Part shown: positions 1 through 5,040 of the stretch, piece after piece
Layout: the number at the start of each line of letters is the position of its first letter
Position numbering within the stretch: position 1 is the stretch's first letter
DNA from: JAPLKX01 sp035530195
GTDB lineage: Bacteria; Hydrogenedentota; Hydrogenedentia; Hydrogenedentales; SLHB01
Direction: 5' to 3'
Assembly (NCBI GenBank): GCA_035530195.1
Contig: DATKVG010000147.1
Coordinates: forward strand, 1 to 5,040
DNA: 5,040 bases
Position numbers and translations under genes: made by a program
Notes under the pieces: generated by a model
What the model was told of the DNA's origin: nothing
The model's input: the letters and a program-made list of their open reading frames with translations, nothing else
The model's database searches: none

Positions 1-73
1 TTTCCAGCGCCACATCTTCGACCTGCTCGGACTCAAGTGTGGATAGAAACGCCTGTTCCCAGTAAACCTGCAT
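1..73 (-). CDS. Possible start of a downstream minus-strand gene, partial
   Basis: A minus-strand ATG at 71-73 opens a frame that runs off the left edge (24 codons), beginning MQVYWEQAFLSTLESEQ. An in-frame TAA lies four codons upstream of it, so the ATG fixes the start. Base use is coding-like, with G at half of first positions, low G/C at second positions and about 63% G/C at third. It would be co-directional with the kinase, 107 bases beyond its stop, and so could be a downstream gene. There is no clear Shine-Dalgarno sequence close to the ATG. The peptide does not look like the start of a receiver domain. It conflicts with the plus-strand tail at 2-46; only one is likely to be real. Confidence 0.42.
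   Translation of the reverse strand, partial: MQVYWEQAFLSTLESEQVEDVALE
2..46 (+). CDS. Possible 3' tail of a plus-strand gene, partial (alternative to the minus-strand frame)
   Basis: Reading from base 2, the plus strand is open from the edge to a TAG at 44-46, giving a 14-residue tail FQRHIFDLLGLKCG. Eleven of 14 third positions are G/C, matching the kinase gene. If real, it is the end of a gene convergent with the kinase, and the weak hairpin at 152-174 could serve it. Fourteen open codons prove little, and the sequence is antisense, in register, to the minus-strand candidate starting at 73. No family can be assigned. Confidence 0.3.
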   Translation, partial: FQRHIFDLLGLKCG

Positions 74-151
74 TTGAATACAAGGTTATTTCCCATGCAG
101 GATAAAACGTGCATTCGATCTGGCTCTGGAACTTCAGTTTAAGTCTTACGG

Positions 152-174
152 GGCGGCGGATATGCCGTCGTTTT
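152..174 (+). terminator. Weak hairpin with short T run after the kinase stop
   Basis: GGCGGC (152-157) can pair with GCCGTC (164-169) with one G-T wobble and a six-base loop, followed on the plus strand by a T run at 171-174. As a terminator it would act on plus-strand transcripts. In the kinase direction it has no T tract after the stem. The stem is short and the T run minimal, so this is tentative. Confidence 0.2.
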
Positions 175-180
175 CCCTGC

Positions 181-2628
181 TCAACCGGCGGGCAGCGTGA
201 AGTAGAAGGTAGCGCCTACGCCGGGTGTGGATTCGGCCCAGATACGGCCGCCGTGCTGTTCGACGGCCCGTTTGCAGATGGCCAACCCGATTCCGGTGCC
301 CGGATACTCCCCGCGCCCGTGCAGGCGCTGAAACACCTGGAAGATTCTCTCGGCGTACTCCTGTTGGAATCCGATCCCGTTGTCTTTTACCCAAACCTGC
401 CACTCGTTGCCGTCGATCCGGGATCCGATCTGGATGTCCAAGGGGCGTTCGGCGCGGAATTTGAGGCTGTTTCCAATCAAGTTTTGGAAGACTTGGGTGA
501 GGAGTGTGGAGTTGCCGGGAACGGAGGGCAATTCGCCGAGAGTGATTTTTGCGCCGGTTTCGCTGATTCGGGCGGCCAGATTGATCATGGCGGTCCGTGC
601 GGCCTTCTCGAGGCTCACCTTGGAGGCGACCACGCCGCTTCGTCCAACCCTCGAGTAATCGAGCAGGCCCTGGATGAGCAATTGCATCCGTAAGGCGGCA
701 TCCGTGACAAAGGCAAAGTACTCGCCGGCGGTGGCGTCGAACAAGGGGGCATAATCCCGCCGCAGGAGTTGGACAAACCCGCCGATCTGGCGCAACGGCT
801 CCTGCAGATCGTGCGACGCGACATAGGCAAACTGTTCGAGGTCCTCGTTGGACCGCATCAGGACGGCTTCGTTTTGGCGGAGGGCATCCTCGGCGCGTTT
901 ACGTTCCGCGATCTCGGCGGCCAGTTGGATGTTCCTGTTTTCCACCTCGGCGGTGCGCTGGCGAACCTCCTGTTCGAGATGTTCCTGGTAGTGACGGACT
1001 TCGTCTTCCGACCTCTTGCGTTCGGTGATGTCGATGCCCATTTCCAGAATAAGAACAGCGCCCGTGGTGTCGGTGAAAGGAAAGTCAAAGACCTGGTAGG
1101 TGCGTGCATCGGGCCCGACCCATTCCCAGTCATGGGGCGCCATCGTCTGGAGGACGCCATAGGCTTCGCAGATTTCGCACGGCTCGCTGCGCCCAAACAG
1201 GTGTTCGTAACAGCGCTTTTCGGACTGCCCGAAACGCTCTCGGAATACGCGGTTCGCGAAACTGACCCGGTAGTCGGGAGTCAACAGGACAACGTAAACC
1301 GGCAGCGTCTCCAGAACGTCGTAGAATAATTGCCGCTCGGCCAGCACGGCTCCTTCCGCGCGCCGGCGCTCGGCCATTTCCCGCTCGAGCGTGACGTTGG
1401 CCAGTTCGAGTTCAGCCGTTCGTTCGCTGACGCGGGTTTCGAGGTTTTCATTGGCTTCGCGCAACGCCTCTGCCGCCTGCTTGCGTTCGGTGACGTCTTG
1501 GACTGTCCCAAACCCCCCTAACAACTCGCCTTCTGGACCGACCTCGAGTTCGGCCCGCTCCCGGACCCACTTCACGGCCCCGCCGACCACAATCCGGTGC
1601 TCGATATCGTACGCTGTTTCCCCCCGGATGGCTGCCATCCAGTTTTCGTCGACGTACTGCCGATCATCGGGGTGTACGGCATCCAGGAACGTCTCATAGG
1701 TCAAGGGGGTGCCCGTGGCAATGCCGAACATCCTGTACGTCTCGTCCGACCACGACAATCGGTTGTGTTGGACGTTGAGGCGCCAACTGCCTGTATGGGC
1801 AACAGCCTGCGCGTGCTTGAGGTCGGTTTGGCTTTCGCGGAGGGCTTTTTCGGCTTCCTGACGTTCGGTGATGTCGCGGATGCGAATCCCGGCAATTATT
1901 TCGCCGTGCGAACTGACTTCCACGGGGAATATCGACCCGTCCTTGCGCTTGTGGAAGGTCTCGAAGAGGATACCCGTGGCACCGGCTTTCGCCATTTGCG
2001 CTTCGACGGCATCGCGATCGCGATCGCTCCACAGGTCGCGCCCCATCATTTCGAGCAGTTCCTCGCGCGAATAGCCGTAGGCGCGGATGGCGGCGGCGTT
2101 GGCCTCGAGGATGCGGCCGTCGTCCCGCCGCATAAATAGAATAATGTCACGGCTGTTCGCCGCCAGCAGTTCGTATCGCTGCAAGACTTCCTCAGCCTGC
2201 TTGCGCCTGGTTACATCCAGGAAGACGACCGCGACCTGCCGCGGCGCAGGGCTGTACGCATAAACCTCGTACCAGCGGCCCAAAGGCGCGGCGTAATTCT
2301 CAAAACGGGCGGGCGTGCCGGTGAGTGCCACCTGCCCAAAATGCTCCACCCAGTACGGCTCGACCGTTGGCAGCACTTCCTTAACGCGGCGCCCTATCAC
2401 ATCTTCGCGCTTCAGCCCCGTGAGGACTTCGAATGCCGGGTTGATATCGAGAAAAACATAGTCGCAGGGCTTGCCTTGCGCATCCGTAACGATTTCGTGC
2501 AGCGCAAACCCTTCCGTCATCCTGTCAAACAACGCGCGGTAGCGGTAATTGTCGTCATGCAAGACCACTTCTTGACCCCCTCTGGTCTTTGCACGCTTCC
2601 TTGGTTCGTGGTGTGCTGTACCGGTCAT
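181..2628 (-). CDS. Orphan four-PAS sensor histidine kinase (soluble)
   Basis: Sensor histidine kinase that should autophosphorylate on a histidine and pass the phosphate to an unseen response regulator. Numbering from the ATG at 2628 (815 residues): PAS1 about 28-140, PAS2 about 150-258, PAS3 about 267-385 (PAS_3-like, with HPDDR at 319-323), coiled coil about 386-432, PAS4 about 433-538, second coiled coil about 541-598, HisKA about 596-665, HATPase_c about 705-813. PAS domains end in the usual DITER/DVTER-type linkers. Visible kinase motifs are the H-box ASHDLQEPL with phospho-acceptor His606 (codon 811-813), N-box NLIGNSLKF (Asn716, Asn720), G1 box DNGIGF (749-754), F-box IFQVFQRLH, and G2 box GTGIGL (777-782). 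The HisKA resembles those of bacteriophytochrome-type kinases, but no GAF or PHY domain is present. No transmembrane segment or signal peptide is seen, so it is probably cytoplasmic. The frame stays open to a GTG at 2721 (846 residues), but that extension contains a promoter and has only about 45% G/C at third positions, so the ATG is preferred; its ribosome site (GGA, 10 bases upstream) is weak. Ligand unknown. Confidence 0.93.
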   Translation of the reverse strand: MTGTAHHEPRKRAKTRGGQEVVLHDDNYRYRALFDRMTEGFALHEIVTDAQGKPCDYVFLDINPAFEVLTGLKREDVIGRRVKEVLPTVEPYWVEHFGQVALTGTPARFENYAAPLGRWYEVYAYSPAPRQVAVVFLDVTRRKQAEEVLQRYELLAANSRDIILFMRRDDGRILEANAAAIRAYGYSREELLEMMGRDLWSDRDRDAVEAQMAKAGATGILFETFHKRKDGSIFPVEVSSHGEIIAGIRIRDITERQEAEKALRESQTDLKHAQAVAHTGSWRLNVQHNRLSWSDETYRMFGIATGTPLTYETFLDAVHPDDRQYVDENWMAAIRGETAYDIEHRIVVGGAVKWVRERAELEVGPEGELLGGFGTVQDVTERKQAAEALREANENLETRVSERTAELELANVTLEREMAERRRAEGAVLAERQLFYDVLETLPVYVVLLTPDYRVSFANRVFRERFGQSEKRCYEHLFGRSEPCEICEAYGVLQTMAPHDWEWVGPDARTYQVFDFPFTDTTGAVLILEMGIDITERKRSEDEVRHYQEHLEQEVRQRTAEVENRNIQLAAEIAERKRAEDALRQNEAVLMRSNEDLEQFAYVASHDLQEPLRQIGGFVQLLRRDYAPLFDATAGEYFAFVTDAALRMQLLIQGLLDYSRVGRSGVVASKVSLEKAARTAMINLAARISETGAKITLGELPSVPGNSTLLTQVFQNLIGNSLKFRAERPLDIQIGSRIDGNEWQVWVKDNGIGFQQEYAERIFQVFQRLHGRGEYPGTGIGLAICKRAVEQHGGRIWAESTPGVGATFYFTLPAG

Positions 2629-2706
2629 GACTTTTTGTTCCGCAAGAAAAAGCGGGGCCTCTCCGTAACCGCCGTTTCCCGTAACAGGATGAACCCAAGC
2701 CCAAAA

Positions 2707-2735
2707 ACTATAGCAGATCACGCCTCACCCGCCAA
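2707..2735 (-). promoter_or_regulatory. Sigma70-type promoter for the kinase gene
   Basis: On the minus strand TTGGCG (2730-2735, four of six matches to the -35 consensus) and TATAGT (2707-2712, five of six to the -10) are separated by exactly 17 bases. Transcription would start near 2700, giving a leader of about 70 bases before the ATG at 2628. It begins 15 bases after the transglycosylase stop codon. This is consensus matching only, with no experimental support. Confidence 0.55.
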
Positions 2736-2744
2736 ATAGGCGTG
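2719..2744. repeat. Perfect 7-bp inverted repeat in the transglycosylase-kinase gap
   Basis: CACGCCT (2719-2725) and AGGCGTG (2738-2744) are perfect reverse complements separated by 12 bases. The loop holds the predicted -35 element, so the dyad could be an operator for the kinase promoter. It could also be an RNA hairpin just after the transglycosylase stop. A run of five T on the minus strand (2702-2706) lies about 12 bases beyond the stem, too far for a standard intrinsic terminator. Confidence 0.5.
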
Positions 2745-2749
2745 CCACA

Positions 2750-4852
2750 TCATTCCACAGCCGGATAGAGCGAGTGGTAGGCGGCGTAGGCGCCCAGGAC
2801 GGTTTTGACGTAGTTGCGGGTCTCGCCGAACGGGATGTTTTCGACGAACGTCTCGAGGTCGGCTTTCGGCCACCTTTTGAGCCATTTCGAGCAGTTTCCG
2901 GGGCCGGCGTTGTACGACGCCAGGGCGTGCACGAGGTTGCCGCTCGAGCGCTCGACCATCCGCAACAGGTAACCAATCCCGAGCCGGAACGAGTTGTCGG
3001 GGTTTTCGAGGTTGGCGATGCAGGCCGCGTCAATCGAGGGATCAACCTTGGCCAGCCACTGGGCGGTGGGCGGCATGACCTGCATGATGCCGCGGGCGCC
3101 GGCGTGGGAGGTCAGGGCGGGCCGGAACGTGCTTTCCTGCCGGGCAATGGCCAGCACGAGGTACGGGTCGATTCCGGTGCCGCGGCATTTGGCCCGCACC
3201 TGTTGCCAGTACGACCGGGGATACTCGATCCGCATGCGCGCGGGTGTCCGCTTGCCGTCGGCCACCCCCCAGTTGTACGCCTCGGCGAAATCCATCGCCG
3301 CCTTGGCATACCCGGCTTCACACATGACCCGGTAAACGGGGGCGTCTTCGGCCCCGTTGCCGAGCCGCTTGCCGAGGTACAACGCTTCCCACTCGCCCTC
3401 TTCGAGCCCGTTCTTGCCAAAAAACATCAGCCGCTCGAACTGCGGGTCCATGGCGGGGTCAGGAACGTTTACACGTTCTTCCGCGGCGATTTCCAGCGGC
3501 GCTATGTACGAGCCGGTGCCGTCCACCCGGAGGTTTTGGCCATTGGATGGGCTGTCGTCGTCGCGCGCGCGCGCCTTGGCCAGACGGTATGCGGCGCAAT
3601 GGGCGTAATAGTTGCCCGGCCCGAATTGGGCTGCGTTCTGAAAGGCTTTAGCGGCGTCTTTTTTATGCCCCGCGGCCTCGTGGTGTTTTCCCAGCCAATA
3701 CCATGCGTTGGCGGCATGGCGCCCCTGGGGATAGCGGCCGACCAGTTGTTCGAGCGAGTGGACGCAGCCCTTGAGGTCGCCGGTTTTCTTCTGGAGTCCG
3801 GCGGCGGCGAGCAGGGCGAAATCGGCCCGCGCATGATCGGGACAATGTTTGGCCAGGCGCAGGTACTGCTCGACGGCGCTCTTGTCTTTTTCGTCTCGGG
3901 CAAAACGGCTTGCCAGCCAATACAGCGCATCCCCGGCCTGATCCGATTTTTCGAAATGCTTGAGGAGCAGGTCGCACGCCAACGCCGCGACCTCCGGCTT
4001 GCCAACGCTCGAATGGCTGCGGGCGACGCAGGCCAGAACCAGGCGCATCCAGCGCGCGCGCGCGTCGCTGTCGCCGTGCTCGTTGACGAGTTTCTGGAAC
4101 GCTTCGCGCTGCGCGTCCGTCAGGGCCCGTTTGTTCGACGTCAGCAGGGGCGCGAGCACGTTAATGTTCACCGGGCTACCGCCGCCAACCGCCTCGGGCA
4201 GGAGCCGCAACGCCAGTTTCCACGCATCGGTGCATTCGGCTGACTTGATCAGCCCATCGAGCGCCACAAACCGGTCGGCCATATCAGGCGACTTCTCGAG
4301 GTAACGCGCCGCATCGATGCGCCGCTGACGGAGCACGGTGGTTGCCACGTTATCGCGGAAGTAGGCATAGGCCCGCTGTTCAAATTCCGGCACGCGGACG
4401 TACACCTCCGCCGCCGCCCAATCATACTGATCGACGATCCACGTTTTCGGGCTCCACGTCTTCGGGGCCGCCGTCTTCGGCGCCGCCGTCTTCGGCGCAA
4501 AGTCGAGCGATTCGGCATAAAGGGCCGCGGCCGCGGGAAACTGCGAGTCCAGCGCCAGCAGGCCCGCCAGATCGAGTTTCGCTGGAAGAACCCACGGCCC
4601 CTCCGGCACCTCGGCGAGCACGCTGCGTAACGCCTGCACCGCCTGTGTGCGGCTGCCGGTCGCGCCCAGGCACCTGGCCGCACTGATCCGGGCGTAGGGC
4701 GCCAGCAACGGATCCGCGGATGCACTGGCCGTATAGGCGCCGATGGCTTCTTTGAACTTTCCGGTGCGTTCAGCATTATGTCCGGCGAGGTACGAATCCG
4801 CCCCCGGCAACCCACCCAACAACACAACGACAGCAAAAACTGCGTTAACCAA
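2750..4852 (-). CDS. Slt-type soluble lytic murein transglycosylase with TPR-like superhelix
   Basis: Predicted periplasmic lytic transglycosylase that cleaves the MurNAc-GlcNAc bond of peptidoglycan to give 1,6-anhydro ends, used in wall turnover or in opening the wall for envelope machines. The 700 residues are close to E. coli Slt70 in size and layout. Residues 1-18 are a hydrophobic export-like leader. TPR-like helical repeats lie at about 22-118 and 303-411, ending in an NYYAHCAAYRLAK segment like the end of the Slt U-domain. A polar, probably flexible stretch spans 425-460. The SLT domain lies at about 540-692, with catalytic Glu573 in ARQES (codon 3134-3136), then GARGIMQVMP (585-594), ALASYNAGPGN (643-653) and NIPFGETRNYVKTVL (672-686). 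The TTG start is chosen because an in-frame TAA lies three codons upstream and GGAAGG sits nine bases before it. Oddities are a pentapeptide repeat at 119-138 and a leader with no lysine or arginine. The family is sure; substrate preference and partner complex are not visible. Confidence 0.94.
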   Translation of the reverse strand: MVNAVFAVVVLLGGLPGADSYLAGHNAERTGKFKEAIGAYTASASADPLLAPYARISAARCLGATGSRTQAVQALRSVLAEVPEGPWVLPAKLDLAGLLALDSQFPAAAALYAESLDFAPKTAAPKTAAPKTWSPKTWIVDQYDWAAAEVYVRVPEFEQRAYAYFRDNVATTVLRQRRIDAARYLEKSPDMADRFVALDGLIKSAECTDAWKLALRLLPEAVGGGSPVNINVLAPLLTSNKRALTDAQREAFQKLVNEHGDSDARARWMRLVLACVARSHSSVGKPEVAALACDLLLKHFEKSDQAGDALYWLASRFARDEKDKSAVEQYLRLAKHCPDHARADFALLAAAGLQKKTGDLKGCVHSLEQLVGRYPQGRHAANAWYWLGKHHEAAGHKKDAAKAFQNAAQFGPGNYYAHCAAYRLAKARARDDDSPSNGQNLRVDGTGSYIAPLEIAAEERVNVPDPAMDPQFERLMFFGKNGLEEGEWEALYLGKRLGNGAEDAPVYRVMCEAGYAKAAMDFAEAYNWGVADGKRTPARMRIEYPRSYWQQVRAKCRGTGIDPYLVLAIARQESTFRPALTSHAGARGIMQVMPPTAQWLAKVDPSIDAACIANLENPDNSFRLGIGYLLRMVERSSGNLVHALASYNAGPGNCSKWLKRWPKADLETFVENIPFGETRNYVKTVLGAYAAYHSLYPAVE
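4439..4498 (-). repeat. Four-unit 15-bp coding tandem repeat in the transglycosylase gene
   Basis: Four consecutive 15-base units (4439-4453, 4454-4468, 4469-4483, 4484-4498) encode a pentapeptide of form (A/S)PKT(A/W), residues 119-138. The units at 4469-4483 and 4484-4498 are identical; the other two diverge progressively. The repeat interrupts the helical N-terminal superhelix straight after a TPR-like unit and would form a lysine- and proline-rich linker. Confidence 0.9.
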
Positions 4853-4861
4853 AACCGATTA

Positions 4862-4867
4862 CCTTCC
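4862..4867 (-). promoter_or_regulatory. Ribosome binding site fixing the TTG start
   Basis: GGAAGG on the minus strand ends nine bases before the TTG at 4852-4850. A second purine-rich block, GGAGG at 4871-4875, lies further upstream. With an in-frame TAA at 4859-4861 and no ATG or GTG between it and the TTG, this supports TTG initiation of the transglycosylase. Confidence 0.6.
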
Positions 4868-4878
4868 CGTCCTCCGGC

Positions 4879-4906
4879 TAATCTTCAATCCGCAATCGAC
4901 AATCAG
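4879..4906. repeat. Period-7 short tandem repeat upstream of the transglycosylase
   Basis: On the plus strand the heptamer CAATCNN occurs at 4886-4892, 4893-4899 and 4900-4906, preceded by a degenerate unit TAATCTT at 4879-4885. The first five bases are constant and the last two vary. It lies between the transglycosylase ribosome site and the AT-rich stretch, within the likely leader or promoter region. Confidence 0.7.
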
Positions 4907-4915
4907 TACTGTCCC

Positions 4916-4954
4916 GTTAAAAACTGCTGTTGTTGCTGTAAAGCATATTTTAAC
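4916..4954. repeat. GTTAAAA / TTTTAAC inverted repeat in the divergent gap
   Basis: GTTAAAA at 4916-4922 and TTTTAAC at 4948-4954 are perfect reverse complements 25 bases apart, in an AT-rich stretch between divergent reading frames. It could be a regulator dyad or chance in AT-rich DNA. Only weak -10-like hexamers are found nearby (TATTTT at 4946-4951 on plus), without good -35 partners. Confidence 0.35.
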
Positions 4955-4966
4955 AAGGTCTTACAA

Positions 4967-5040
4967 ATGAGTTTGGGCGATATCGATTTCAATTCGGCGC
5001 AGTCTAGAGGCCATGATTCTTCCACCTATAGCTGGAAGGA
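4967..5040 (+). CDS. Partial divergent reading frame, 5' end only, function unknown
   Basis: An ATG at 4967 opens a frame that stays open to the window edge (24 codons plus two bases), beginning MSLGDIDFNSAQ. An AAGG at 4955-4958 lies eight bases upstream, a reasonable though weak ribosome site. The frame runs divergently from the transglycosylase gene across the AT-rich gap. I do not recognise the protein from so short an N-terminus. It is polar, with no signal peptide or membrane segment. About 58% of third positions are G/C and first-position G/C is low, unlike the two main genes, so it may be a foreign gene or not a gene. The opposite strand is also open here, as a tail ending in TAA at 4961-4963, but with only about 36% G/C at third positions. 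Confidence 0.45.
   Translation, partial: MSLGDIDFNSAQSRGHDSSTYSWK

Noticed and set aside
109..693. Plus-strand open frame of 194 codons opposite the kinase C-terminus
   Set aside because: It lies antisense to the HisKA/HATPase region, has no recognisable domain, and is open because of high G/C at third positions of the real gene.
2011..2027. Two overlapping GCGATCGC octamers resembling the cyanobacterial HIP1 palindrome
   Set aside because: They fall within a coding hexamer repeat for Asp-Arg-Asp-Arg in PAS2, and I see no other copies in the window, so they do not indicate HIP1 enrichment.
2690..2749. Intrinsic terminator for the transglycosylase
   Set aside because: The 7-bp stem is followed by about 12 non-T bases before the T run, so it does not fit a standard terminator.
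3562..3574. Alternating CG tract (and a second at 4052-4064), possible Z-DNA
   Set aside because: Each is only 13 bases long and codes Ala-Arg-Ala-Arg in a GC-rich gene; codon use explains it.
2774..4243. Plus-strand open frame of 489 codons opposite the transglycosylase
   Set aside because: Long, but antisense to a clear SLT/TPR protein with intact catalytic motifs. Composition is glycine-, valine- and arginine-rich as expected for a shadow frame, and no family is recognised.
4961..5040. Minus-strand tail ending in TAA at 4961-4963 as the end of an upstream co-directional gene
   Set aside because: Only about 36% of its third positions are G/C, unlike the main genes, and the plus-strand ATG has a plausible ribosome site. 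Not fully excluded.

Overview
The window looks like bacterial chromosome of a GC-rich (about 60% by eye), probably Gram-negative organism. The main support is a Slt-type soluble lytic transglycosylase with an export-like N-terminus, next to a large PAS-domain sensor kinase. The phylum cannot be fixed from the sequence. Coding bases favour G/C at third positions (about three quarters in a sampled part of the kinase gene).

Layout from right to left, in the direction of the two main genes (both on the minus strand): a partial, probably divergent reading frame starts at 4967 on the plus strand and runs off the right edge. An AT-rich intergenic region (4853-4966) follows, holding a heptameric repeat and a dyad. 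Next is a lytic transglycosylase gene (4852-2750, TTG start) with TPR-like helical repeats and a C-terminal SLT catalytic domain. A short gap (2749-2629) carries a good sigma70-type promoter and a perfect 7-bp dyad. Then comes a cytoplasmic sensor histidine kinase gene (2628-181) with four PAS domains, two coiled-coil linkers and a phytochrome-like HisKA/HATPase core. After a gap of about 107 bases, the left edge holds the end of another gene, either the start of a minus-strand frame (from 73) or the tail of a plus-strand frame (stop at 44-46).

The two main genes are co-directional, but the promoter between them suggests the kinase is at least partly transcribed on its own. The kinase has no receiver domain and no recognisable response regulator is in view, so it is an orphan within this window. 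Nothing links it directly to peptidoglycan turnover except adjacency. No mobile element, CRISPR array, RNA gene or clearly new multi-gene system is demonstrable. The points most worth checking are the kinase start codon and promoter, the cysteine triad in PAS4, the 15-bp coding tandem repeat in the transglycosylase, and the intergenic heptamer repeat. No gene-free stretch exceeds 300 bases.
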